Source: Psychrobacillus faecigallinarum (GTDB taxonomy: Bacteria > Bacillota > Bacilli > Bacillales_A > Planococcaceae). Taken from it: a DNA stretch of 64,000 nucleotides. Every line of letters begins with the position of its first letter. Within the stretch, counting starts at the first letter, position 1. The DNA lies in the NCBI RefSeq assembly GCF_014836595.1, contig NZ_JACSQO010000002.1, positions 372,001-436,000 of the forward strand, in the 5' to 3' direction. Below, one piece after another: positions 10,985 to 20,081 of this stretch. The notes below the pieces were generated by a model. It did not search any database and had not been told where the DNA came from. It worked only from the letters and a program-made list of their open reading frames with translations. The position numbers and the translations under genes were made by a program.

Positions 10985-11035
10985 ATAAAAAATAATAAAA
11001 AGACCGATAATGCGAATGCAAATTATCGGTCTTTG
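10985..11035 (-). terminator. Terminator of the MFS gene
   Basis: AAAGACCGATAAT pairs with ATTATCGGTCTTT around a ten-base loop. On the minus strand the tract after it is T-rich, fitting termination of the MFS transcript. It could also work on the plus strand. Confidence 0.8.
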
Positions 11036-11064
11036 TCGTTTTTATAGTATTGACGTATAATCTT

Positions 11065-12309
11065 CTAGGCAATTTCATTCTCTGTCTTCTCGATTTCATC
11101 TATTTTAACTAGCTTAAAGACAAGAAACATAAGTAGTATGCCAAGAATACCACAGCCGATATAAAATGGATTTAAATAGTTTTTCATGACAAGTGAAAGT
11201 ATAGGTGGTCCTGCTGCAACCCCTATAAAACGAGCTGAACTATAAAAAGAAGAAATGGTGCCTCGCTCTTCTTTTTTTATATTTTCTGTGATTATTGTGT
11301 CTAAGACAGGGAGTATGGCTCCAATAGCTATACCAAGTATACTTGTAACTATTAACAACAGAATGAGTTGTTCCTTGACAAAACCAATAAAAACGACACT
11401 AGCTGAACTAATAATAAGAGATATGATCATAATTCGTTTAATCATTTTGAGCTTTCCTTCAATTTTTCGGCCAGTAAGGAAAGAAGATATACATAAAAAC
11501 AATAGGGGGATTGCTAACACAAAACCTTTCTTAACACCTTTAATATCATGAATTTTTTCTAGTATTTCTGATAAGTAAAACAATACTCCGAATAATACGA
11601 ACATCGCAAAGATACCATTTAAAAATACCGAGGTCAGCCACTTACCCTCTGCTTTAAAGGTTTCCTTTACTTTACTTAAAAATTCTTTTATTTTGTCTGG
11701 CTCTTCATTGTCCCCTTTAGGAACTTTGACAAAGAAAAATATTAAAACGAAAGCAATGGCACTAAAAATTGAGATTGAAAAGAATGGAAAAAACCATAGT
11801 ATTGCTGCAATCGCCGAGCCTATAATAGGACTCAACACTTTCCCAAGCGTATTAGATGTTTCAATAATACCTAAGGTGGAGCTAGTTTTTTCTGAATCAT
11901 CTTTAAAAAGGTCTCCGACTAGTGGTAATACAATCGGCATTGCTCCTGCCGCACCCATCCCTTGTAGAATTCTACCAATAATAATAGTTGTGTAAGGATT
12001 CTCCATTTTCCAAGAGGCAAAACCAGCAATTAGTCCACCCAATAAAGCAAGAAGTAAGCAGGGCAAAATAATTTTCTTTCTTCCTAATCGATCCGATAAA
12101 TAACCAGCCACTGGAATGAGAATAATAGCAGCAATGGAGTAACTAGTTATAATCATACTCGATTGAAAAGAACTGATATCCACCTTTTTTTCTAAGATCG
12201 GCAAAACTGGAATCAGCATAGAGTTCCCTAACGTCATAACTAAAGGAATGGAAGATATGCTTATAATACACATCTTGCTTACTGTATTAATTTCATCTTT
12301 CTTACCCAA
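11065..12309 (-). CDS. MFS drug/solute exporter, DHA1-type
   Basis: 414 residues with about twelve hydrophobic segments, so an inner-membrane antiporter. MFS motif A is clear as GYLSDRLGRKK after the second segment, and a motif-C-like glycine-rich stretch (GMGAAGAMPIV) follows. This fits 12-TM drug:H+ antiporters; the substrate cannot be read. The frame is open nine codons further, but GAGGTG precedes TTG 12309, which is chosen. It is absent from the corresponding B. subtilis interval and is probably accessory. Confidence 0.82.
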   Translation of the reverse strand: MGKKDEINTVSKMCIISISSIPLVMTLGNSMLIPVLPILEKKVDISSFQSSMIITSYSIAAIILIPVAGYLSDRLGRKKIILPCLLLALLGGLIAGFASWKMENPYTTIIIGRILQGMGAAGAMPIVLPLVGDLFKDDSEKTSSTLGIIETSNTLGKVLSPIIGSAIAAILWFFPFFSISIFSAIAFVLIFFFVKVPKGDNEEPDKIKEFLSKVKETFKAEGKWLTSVFLNGIFAMFVLFGVLFYLSEILEKIHDIKGVKKGFVLAIPLLFLCISSFLTGRKIEGKLKMIKRIMIISLIISSASVVFIGFVKEQLILLLIVTSILGIAIGAILPVLDTIITENIKKEERGTISSFYSSARFIGVAAGPPILSLVMKNYLNPFYIGCGILGILLMFLVFKLVKIDEIEKTENEIA

Positions 12310-12432
12310 CCTACACACCTCAATTTTAATTATCAATTAAGGGTATGTTCTCCTTGAGGAATTGTTTTATGCATTCATCAAAACAAATGTCCACTAACAG
12401 TTAATTATTATGTATAAGGAAAAATCCTTAAC

Positions 12433-13062
12433 TTAAAATAAGGAATAGTAGGCCTGAATGCCAAAGTAAATTCCAAACGCAATCATTGATAATGATGAGA
12501 TGATGGACACCGTTTTTAGAAGAGAAGTTGATAATAATTTTCTTGAACCACTTGAGATAGTAGCCATTGTTAAATCTACAAGTGTAATACCTAATAAGAT
12601 AGTAATACTATATAAAATAACTTCTAGTCCAGATAACGAGCCACTAGCGCCACCGACTAGTATGGAGCCATAAATCCCAAGCCAAAATAAAATAGTCAAA
12701 GGATTCAATAATGCCATGAGTAACCCCGATAAAAAAGAATGTCTTAAACGTACTACTTTTCGATATTTTGCATCCATAGATATATTATTGACCGTAAGTA
12801 AATTTTCAATGCCAGTATACATGAGTACAAAAAAGCCAAAAGACCATAAAAAAGTTTTCATCATTGGACTGTCGATAAATTGTCCCACTCCAAAATACAC
12901 CATAAGCATATAAAGTATATCTGTTGCAATGGCACCCAAACCAAAAAACCATGCATGAAAAAATCCGTTCTTTATACCGGTATTAAGTAGGGTAGCCTTT
13001 ACAGGGCCAATGGGTGCCGCCAAGGAGACACCAAGAATAAAATACGTCATCAGTGAATTCAC
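12433..13062 (-). CDS. LysE/RhtB-family amino-acid exporter
   Basis: 209 residues with six hydrophobic segments. The N-terminal signature LGVSLAAPIGPVKATLLNTG is that of LysE-type translocators, which export amino acids or related small molecules. The start is GTG 13062, with GGAGG eight bases before it. It lies upstream of the MFS exporter on the same strand, but 120 bases apart. Substrate unknown. Confidence 0.87.
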   Translation of the reverse strand: MNSLMTYFILGVSLAAPIGPVKATLLNTGIKNGFFHAWFFGLGAIATDILYMLMVYFGVGQFIDSPMMKTFLWSFGFFVLMYTGIENLLTVNNISMDAKYRKVVRLRHSFLSGLLMALLNPLTILFWLGIYGSILVGGASGSLSGLEVILYSITILLGITLVDLTMATISSGSRKLLSTSLLKTVSIISSLSMIAFGIYFGIQAYYSLF

Positions 13063-13246
13063 AAATAGACCTCCGTTAAATGTCTTGTCTATGAATAATA
13101 TTCACAGGTAAGGTCATCTAGGACTAGTTTTCAATAGAATTTTTAAGTGGTGACTTTAATCATAAATTAAAGGAAATAAGTATGAGTATGAAAAATTTAC
13201 TATAAATAATTATTCAGAATAGTTAAATTATAGTGTGGTGTTTCAT
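13063..13246. other. Spacer between lysE-like gene and 6S RNA
   Basis: A+T-rich DNA that should carry the promoter of the minus-strand exporter and ends at the 6S promoter. No other structure is seen. Confidence 0.4.
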
Positions 13247-13275
13247 TTGAAATTCATTAATATCTGTGATAATAT
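13247..13275 (+). promoter_or_regulatory. Promoter of the 6S RNA gene
   Basis: An extended -10 (TGTGATAAT, 13265-13273) with TTGAAA (13247-13252) upstream at a short 15-base spacing. It sits about ten bases before the predicted 5' end of the RNA. Confidence 0.55.
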
Positions 13276-13280
13276 ACAAG

Positions 13281-13478
13281 TAATACGAATCCTGATGTGT
13301 TCGCAAAATGCCAATCAGTTTTGACCGAACAATTATATCGTCGGGAGTCTAACTTTTATTGTTGATGACATGCCCTCTAGTCTAGGGACTTCAAAGACAG
13401 TGAAGAGGACACCCACCTGCTCTGTGCGGGTTCAAAACGATAAGCTCTATTAGTCGGCACGATTGGGATTCGTCTATC
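13281..13478 (+). ncRNA. ssrS: 6S RNA (6S-1, bsrA type)
   Basis: A roughly 198-base transcript whose ends pair: ACGAATCC (13284-13291) with GGGATTCGT near 13465-13473. This closes a long irregular hairpin as in 6S RNA, which binds sigma-A RNA polymerase by mimicking an open promoter. It contains the TTTTGACCGAACA and CGGGAGTCT blocks I associate with Bacillus 6S-1. The location between aspS and tcdA (yrvM) is that of B. subtilis bsrA. The identification rests on pairing, position and remembered motifs. Confidence 0.82.
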
Positions 13479-13489
13479 TTTAAACAGTC

Positions 13490-13520
13490 AGCCTCCTGCA
13501 TCTTTGTAGGAGGCTTTTTT
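13490..13520 (+). terminator. Terminator of the 6S RNA gene
   Basis: AGCCTCCT (13490-13497) pairs with AGGAGGCT (13508-13515), followed by T6. Confidence 0.92.
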
Positions 13521-13660
13521 CTGCGCTTTGAGGTCGGCACGTGACCCAATTCTTCAATTATATTCAATAATAGTAATCTCTATTTGAGCAAAAAAGAACA
13601 AGAAATGAATATATCTTTTTGTAATACGTTTACCTATCGTTAGACCTCACATTACAATCA

Positions 13661-13690
13661 TCGACTTAAAAGTTGCATTTAGTTTATAAT
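13661..13690 (+). promoter_or_regulatory. Likely promoter of tcdA
   Basis: TCGACT (13661-13666) and a consensus TATAAT (13685-13690) with 18-base spacing, 120 bases before tcdA. The rest of the 290-base spacer shows nothing else. Confidence 0.55.
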
Positions 13691-13812
13691 ATTGGGGCAT
13701 GGGTACAACAGCAATAAATTTAGAATGTACTAGCGTAGGCATAATGATTTTGTTAATATTTGAGAAGTGAAAAGATAAAACCAACTAATCTGATATAAAT
13801 GGAGTGTTTAGT

Positions 13813-14574
13813 ATGTTACATCAATTTTCTAGAAATGAACTTGCTATCGGTAAAGAGGGTGTAGATCTCTTAAAAAATACAACTGTTGCAATTTTAGGAG
13901 TCGGAGGTGTCGGTTCATTTGCAGCAGAAGCATGTGCTCGCAGTGGAGTCGGGCGTATTATTTTGGTTGATAAGGATAACGTGGATATTACGAATATCAA
14001 TCGTCAATTAGTAGCCTATATGTCTACTATCGGGCGGTCAAAATCCGAGGTGATGAAAGAGAGAATAGCAGATATTAATCCAGAATGTGAAGTAATTGAC
14101 ATGCATATGTTTTATACCGAAGAAACTTATGAACAATTTTTTGCGATGAATATTGATTATGTAATTGATGCATCTGATACTATTGTATATAAAATTCATC
14201 TAATGAAGGAATGTTTAAAACGAGGCATTAAAATTATTTCTAGTATGGGAGCAGCAAACAAAACGGATCCAACTCGATTTAAAATTGTAGATATCTCTAA
14301 AACACATACCGATCCAATAGCAAAAGTGATTCGTACTAAGCTTCGTAAGGAAGATCGAATTACAAAAGGTATCCCAGTAGTCTTTTCGGATGAAAGTCCT
14401 ATCGTAGTAAGAGAAGATGTAGTAGAGACAGTAGGAAAACCAGATGCAGCAATTCGTAAAGCAAAAATGCCACCATCATCTAATGCTTTTGTACCGTCTG
14501 TGGTTGGATTAATCTGTGCTAGCTGGGTAATAAATGATATCACGAAAAATATTACAGTGAATCGAGTGCAGTAA
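13813..14574 (+). CDS. tcdA: tRNA threonylcarbamoyladenosine dehydratase (ThiF/E1-like)
   Basis: 253 residues, close to B. subtilis YrvM. It uses ATP to cyclise the t6A side chain at position 37 of ANN-decoding tRNAs to ct6A. The nucleotide-binding glycine motif GVGGVGSFAAEACARSG is near residues 34-50. DKDNVDITNINRQ follows (Asp and Arg of E1-like enzymes), and the C-terminal PPSSNAFVPSVVG completes the pattern. GTG 13804 is possible, but GGAGTG before ATG 13813 supports the shorter form. Confidence 0.93.
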   Translation: MLHQFSRNELAIGKEGVDLLKNTTVAILGVGGVGSFAAEACARSGVGRIILVDKDNVDITNINRQLVAYMSTIGRSKSEVMKERIADINPECEVIDMHMFYTEETYEQFFAMNIDYVIDASDTIVYKIHLMKECLKRGIKIISSMGAANKTDPTRFKIVDISKTHTDPIAKVIRTKLRKEDRITKGIPVVFSDESPIVVREDVVETVGKPDAAIRKAKMPPSSNAFVPSVVGLICASWVINDITKNITVNRVQ

Positions 14575-14642
14575 TTGGTTGCAGTTTTTTCCACATCACT
14601 TATACTAAAACTAATCACATTTCAAACGAGGTGGAAACTTAT

Positions 14643-14837
14643 ATGACAGAAACAACAAATCAAGAAGAGCCAAAGAAAAAAATGACTCTTCAAGAAGCTG
14701 TGAAACAAAAGCTTGAAGAAAAGAAAAACCAAGCTGGTGGCGGCAAAGCAAAAGGAAACGGCCCAGCAGCCAACCAAAAAATGAAAAGCCAGCAAACCAA
14801 GAAAGTAAGTAATACACGCAGAAAAATGGGTGTGTAA
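14643..14837 (+). CDS. Small lysine/glutamine-rich protein of unknown function
   Basis: 64 residues, strongly basic and low in complexity, rich in Lys, Gln, Ala and Gly, without hydrophobic segments or cysteine. The first half has an acidic start and a helical stretch (TLQEAVKQKLEEKK); the second half is flexible (GGGKAKGNG) and ends in NTRRKMGV. GAGGTGG sits nine bases before ATG 14643, so translation is credible. Composition suggests RNA, DNA or ribosome binding, but this is only a guess. I do not recognise the family. Confidence 0.7.
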   Translation: MTETTNQEEPKKKMTLQEAVKQKLEEKKNQAGGGKAKGNGPAANQKMKSQQTKKVSNTRRKMGV

Positions 14838-14849
14838 TTACTAAATTCG

Positions 14850-14912
14850 AAGGTGCGCACCTTTTAAGTTTGCGAACAAAAAACGCTACCGATTTTTTCG
14901 GTAGCGTTTTTT
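14850..14912. terminator. Bidirectional terminator between the small gene and rarA
   Basis: Two hairpins. AAGGTGCGCACCTT (14850-14863) is followed by TT. AACGCTACCGA pairs with TCGGTAGCGTT (14881-14912), with T6 on the plus strand and T on the minus strand. The second should stop both the small gene and the converging rarA transcript. Confidence 0.85.
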
Positions 14913-14974
14913 CATGGTAAAGCAGTATAATTTCTCTATTTCTCACATTGCCATCAGGCACAAAAGCTATTCTT

Positions 14975-16261
14975 CTACTTTTCCTTCTTAAATTTCTCTA
15001 ATTTATTATAAATCGCAGAAAGACGTTTCTCTTCTCCTGCATCTATTGGATCGTAGAATCTCGTTCCGATTAAATTATCTGGAAGATAGGTTTGATTTAC
15101 CCAACCGCCAAAGGTTCCTATTTTATGATCATGAGGGTATACATAGCCACCATGTCCAAGCTCCTTGGCTCCAGAGTAATGAGTATCCTTTAAATGACTT
15201 GGGATTTCGCCTGTTTTACCTGAATGTATACTACTAATAGCCTTATCAAGCGCTACATATGCCGAATTGGATTTCTCTGATAAGCACATTAAAACTACTG
15301 CATTGGCAAGGGGAATACGTGCCTCAGGAAGTCCGAGTCTTTCTGCGGATTGTATAGCGGCTAATACTTGTGGACCTGCTGCAGGATTGGCAAGTCCAAT
15401 ATCTTCATAGCTCATTACTAATAATCTTCTACTAACAGCTACCAAATCTCCGTTTTCTAATAGATGGGCAAGATAATATAATGCTGCGTCCGTATCACTA
15501 CCCCGAACTGATTTTTGTAGTGCAGATAACAGATTATAAAAGTGTGAACCTTTTTTGTCTCCAAATACGCCTACACGATCGATAAGACTATCCAGAGTGC
15601 CATTCTCCACTACAGTCACGCCATTTTCTTCAAAGCTGGCAAAAACGGTAGATTCTAATAGAGTCAATGCCTTTCGAGCATCTCCATTAGAGGCATCCGC
15701 TATCTTTAGCCGTTGATCATCGGTGATTTTAATAGGAGTTTTGCCTAGTCCTTTGTCAGGATCCTCTAAGGCTCTTTTTAGAAGAACATCTACATCCTCA
15801 GTAGTAAGACGCTTTAACTGCTTTATTTCTCCACAGCGAGAGCGAATCGCTGGATTTACATCGTGGAAGGGATTTTCTGTTGTAGCCCCGATAAGAATTA
15901 TAGAACCGTTTTCAACATGGGGCAAAAGTGTATCCTGCTGTAGCTTGTTGAAGCGATGAATTTCATCTAAAAACAAAATTACTTTTCCGCTAATCCTAGC
16001 ATCTGCTACGACATCCTCGACATCTTTTTTTCCGGCCTTAGTTGCATTTAATGCAATAAAGGGTAGTTTGGTTGTCCCAGCAATCGCAAAAGCTAAAGAG
16101 GTTTTGCCCACACCAGGATCTCCATACAGAAGCATAGATGGTACATGCCCATTCATTATCATTTTATATAGTGCAGTATCCTTACCGATTACATGCTGTT
16201 GACCAGCAATTTCATCTATTGTTTGAGGTCTCATTCGATAAGCTAAAGGTTCATTTTGCAA
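14975..16261 (-). CDS. rarA: Replication-associated recombination protein RarA (MgsA)
   Basis: 428 residues, AAA+ ATPase related to clamp loaders that acts at stalled replication forks. Walker [10 protein letters not shown] is near residues 47-55 and Walker [10 protein letters not shown] near 95-103, with sensor 1 GATTENP and arginine finger SRCGE following. The C-terminal part is the tetramerisation region ([11 protein letters not shown]). The start is TTG 16261, preceded by GGAGAG at normal spacing. It lies opposite cymR, as yrvN does in B. subtilis. Confidence 0.94.
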   Translation of the reverse strand: MQNEPLAYRMRPQTIDEIAGQQHVIGKDTALYKMIMNGHVPSMLLYGDPGVGKTSLAFAIAGTTKLPFIALNATKAGKKDVEDVVADARISGKVILFLDEIHRFNKLQQDTLLPHVENGSIILIGATTENPFHDVNPAIRSRCGEIKQLKRLTTEDVDVLLKRALEDPDKGLGKTPIKITDDQRLKIADASNGDARKALTLLESTVFASFEENGVTVVENGTLDSLIDRVGVFGDKKGSHFYNLLSALQKSVRGSDTDAALYYLAHLLENGDLVAVSRRLLVMSYEDIGLANPAAGPQVLAAIQSAERLGLPEARIPLANAVVLMCLSEKSNSAYVALDKAISSIHSGKTGEIPSHLKDTHYSGAKELGHGGYVYPHDHKIGTFGGWVNQTYLPDNLIGTRFYDPIDAGEEKRLSAIYNKLEKFKKEK

Positions 16262-16681
16262 AATGATCTCTCCTTTTTATTCGTATTTGAAATTCTGTTT
16301 TTGAAGAGAGGGTTAATTGTAAATAAATCATTTGAGTGACTTTGATCTGGCACCTGGATTACATTTAAGACATTTCAAGCGCGAAGGTCTATTACATATT
16401 GATTGTACTCGAACGTGTTCGTCAAAAGATAATCATTTACTTGTCAGTGCAGTTACAAGCGAATGTACTTTGGTTATACAAAACGTACATTTGTTCCTTT
16501 ATTATATAGAAGATGAGACAAAAAGTCATTTTGAAGTCGTTAGCCCTATGAGTTATGCTATACTAGGGAAAGAATTTTTTTACCTATGAAGTTAATCTAA
16601 ATAGAAACAATCTAAGTCCTATAAATACTTTTATAGTGAAATATAAGAATGAATGGATAAAAGAAAAATGAGGTGGGACAG
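16262..16681. other. 420-base spacer between rarA and cymR
   Basis: Should carry the divergent promoters of rarA and cymR. A frame of 85 codons (16332-16589, plus) begins with TTG without a Shine-Dalgarno, and its translation resembles no family I know. I do not accept it as a gene. AATGTAC/GTACATT inverted repeats lie near 16465-16495. CTATAAA-TACT-TTTATAG (16619-16636) is a perfect inverted repeat 46 bases before cymR, a possible operator. Confidence 0.45.
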
Positions 16682-17104
16682 TTGAAATTTTCAACAAAGG
16701 GCCGTTATGGTCTTACAATTATGGTGGCGCTAGGTAAGCAATACGGAGAAGGACCTCATGCGCTACGTCAAATTGCCTCTGAGCATTCCTTATCGGAAGC
16801 ATACTTGGAGCAAATCGTATCTCCATTGCGCAATGCTGGATTGGTTAAAAGTGTTAGAGGAGCTTATGGAGGCTATATGCTTTCTAAAGCGCCAAATGAA
16901 ATTACTGCAGGCGATGTCATTCGTGTGCTTGAAGGCCCCATTCAAATAGTTGAAGGAATTGAAGAGGAAGCACCACCGCAGAGAGAGTTATGGATGAGAA
17001 TTCGTGATGCGGTCAAGAACGTACTCGATACAACTACTATTGAAGACCTAGCAAAATATTCGGAAGAAAACCCTGATACAAAAGGGTATATGTTTTATAT
17101 ATAA
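16682..17104 (+). CDS. cymR: Rrf2-family regulator CymR
   Basis: 140 residues, matching my memory of B. subtilis CymR (YrzC) throughout: KGRYGLTIM, SEAYLEQIVSPLRNAGLV, RGAYGGY, RELWMRIRDAV, and a terminal YMFYI. CymR represses cysteine-uptake and synthesis genes, working with CysK. The protein lacks the cysteines that bind Fe-S in other Rrf2 members, as expected. The start is TTG 16682, six bases after GAGGTG; GTG 16673 would place that sequence inside the gene. It leads the cymR-yrvO-mnmA-yrrB-recD2 cluster. Confidence 0.95.
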   Translation: MKFSTKGRYGLTIMVALGKQYGEGPHALRQIASEHSLSEAYLEQIVSPLRNAGLVKSVRGAYGGYMLSKAPNEITAGDVIRVLEGPIQIVEGIEEEAPPQRELWMRIRDAVKNVLDTTTIEDLAKYSEENPDTKGYMFYI

Positions 17105-17121
17105 GGAGTTAAGAGTTCATC

Positions 17122-18255
17122 ATGAATAGAATATATTTAGATCATGCTGCTACGACGCCAATGGCAGAACAAGTGGTCAACACATTTGTAGAAGAAATAA
17201 ACCAAGGATACGGAAATGCATCTAGTATTCATCAAACAGGTAGAAGCGCTAGGAAAAAACTAGACGATGCTCGAGCAATTCTAGCTCACTCTATTGGCTG
17301 CCGTGAAACAGAGATAACTATGACGAGTGGTGGGACAGAAGCAGACAATTATGCGATATTTGGGACAGCATATGCCCGTAAAGATGTAGGTAAGCATATT
17401 ATTACTACACAAATAGAACATCACGCTGTTTTGCATGCCTGTGAACAACTTGAAAAAGAAGGCTTTGAAATAACCTACCTACCCGTAGACAGTTCAGGCT
17501 TAATCAGTATTGAATACTTGAAAAAATCATTACGAGAAGATACTATTTTAGTTTCTGTAATGTTTGCAAACAATGAAGTAGGAACGATTCAGCCAATTAA
17601 AGAAATTGGAAATCTCCTAAAGGATCACAAAGCATACTTCCATACGGATGCCGTACAGGCCTACGGCAGTGTCAAAATAGATGTACAAGAGTTCCATATT
17701 GATATGCTAAGCGTATCAAGTCACAAAATTAATGGACCTAAAGGAATTGGTTTTTTATATCAACGAAAAGATATTTATTTAAAGCCATTATTCTATGGGG
17801 GACAGCAGGAACGAAAAAAACGAGCAGGCACCGAAAATGTCCCTGCAGTTGTTGCATTTGCCAAAGCGGTTGAGCTTAAACAGCAAAATATAGAGGATAA
17901 CAATTCGCATTATCGTAAGCTAAAGGATGCTTTTGTCAAACAGTTGGAGAAAAATGGAGTAGATTTTAAAATCAACGGAACGCAGAACGAGGTTCTAACC
18001 CATGTTGTGAACTTAAGTATTCCGAAAACAGATGTAGAGACATTCCTCGTCCAATTAGATTTAGTAGGAATCGATGCCTCAAGCGGCTCAGCATGTACAG
18101 CAGGCTCTATAGATCCATCCCATGTGCTAGTTGCTATGTACGGAGAGAGCTCTCCAGAACTAAGAAACTCAGTACGTTTTAGCTTTGGGCTAAACAATAC
18201 TAAAGAAGAAGCTGTAGAAGCAGCCAACAAAATAAGTAAAATTATTCTTGGATAA
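17122..18255 (+). CDS. yrvO: Cysteine desulfurase (NifS/IscS-like, YrvO)
   Basis: 377 residues, PLP enzyme that takes sulfur from cysteine. The PLP lysine is in SVSSHKINGPKG near residue 200, the cofactor-stacking histidine in TQIEHHAV near 98, and the catalytic cysteine in SSGSACTAGS near residue 326. It lies 17 bases before mnmA. In B. subtilis YrvO supplies sulfur directly to MnmA for 2-thiouridine in tRNA, and the pairing here supports the same role. Confidence 0.95.
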   Translation: MNRIYLDHAATTPMAEQVVNTFVEEINQGYGNASSIHQTGRSARKKLDDARAILAHSIGCRETEITMTSGGTEADNYAIFGTAYARKDVGKHIITTQIEHHAVLHACEQLEKEGFEITYLPVDSSGLISIEYLKKSLREDTILVSVMFANNEVGTIQPIKEIGNLLKDHKAYFHTDAVQAYGSVKIDVQEFHIDMLSVSSHKINGPKGIGFLYQRKDIYLKPLFYGGQQERKKRAGTENVPAVVAFAKAVELKQQNIEDNNSHYRKLKDAFVKQLEKNGVDFKINGTQNEVLTHVVNLSIPKTDVETFLVQLDLVGIDASSGSACTAGSIDPSHVLVAMYGESSPELRNSVRFSFGLNNTKEEAVEAANKISKIILG

Positions 18256-18268
18256 CTGAAATGAGTGA

Positions 18269-19387
<1,119 letters not shown>

Positions 19388-19401
19388 TGGAGGTAATGGA
19401 T

Positions 19402-20058
19402 TTGAATTATAATGAACTAGGAATCCAAGCGATTCAAGAAGAAAATTATGAAAAAGCAGCAGAGTTATTTACAAAAGCAATTGAAGAAAACCCAGAAGAG
19501 TCAATTGGTTATATTAATTTTGGCAATTTACTAGCTTCTATGAATGAGAACGAACGTGCGGAGCGTTTCTTTCAAAAAGCAATTACTTTAGACGAAAATG
19601 CTGCAACTGCTTACTATAGCTTAGCAAACTTGTATTTTAATGCTGAACGCTTTGAAGAGGCTGCCAAGTTATATGAAAAAGCAATTACAAATGGTATAGA
19701 AGGCCCAGATGCTTATTTTATGCTTGGTAAAAGCTTTCAAAAAGTGGACCAAACTAAGCTTGCCCTTCCATATCTTCAGAGAGCATATGAATTGGACTCC
19801 CAAGATATTCAGATTAAGCTAACATATGGCATAGCACTTGCAAGTATAGAAATGTTCGATGTGGCAGAACCAATCTTCAAAGAAATTTTAGCATTAGATC
19901 CAGAAAATGCAGATGCTCATTACAATATGGGGGTATTATATGCCGTGTCTACTTCAGACACAGAAAGTGCCCTTAAGCATTTGAAAGAAGCTTTTACCAT
20001 TCAACCAAACTATGATCAAGCAAGATATGTGTACGATATGATTTCTCTACGTAATTAA
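19402..20058 (+). CDS. yrrB: Tetratricopeptide-repeat protein YrrB
   Basis: 218 residues made almost entirely of TPR units (about six, each of 34 residues), e.g. the one containing EKAAELFTKAIEENPEE. It should be a cytoplasmic protein-protein adaptor. The position between mnmA and recD2 is that of B. subtilis YrrB; its partner is not known to me. The frame opens at ATG 19387, but GGAGG lies right after that codon and eight bases before TTG 19402. That TTG gives the expected N-terminus (M-N-Y-N-E-x-G-I-x-A-I). Confidence 0.87.
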   Translation: MNYNELGIQAIQEENYEKAAELFTKAIEENPEESIGYINFGNLLASMNENERAERFFQKAITLDENAATAYYSLANLYFNAERFEEAAKLYEKAITNGIEGPDAYFMLGKSFQKVDQTKLALPYLQRAYELDSQDIQIKLTYGIALASIEMFDVAEPIFKEILALDPENADAHYNMGVLYAVSTSDTESALKHLKEAFTIQPNYDQARYVYDMISLRN

Positions 20059-20081
20059 GAAAAAGTTAGGAGGCGGTTGTG

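Noticed and set aside
16332..16589. 85-codon frame on the plus strand before cymR
   Set aside because: TTG start without a ribosome site, no family resemblance, and it overlaps the region that should hold two promoters.
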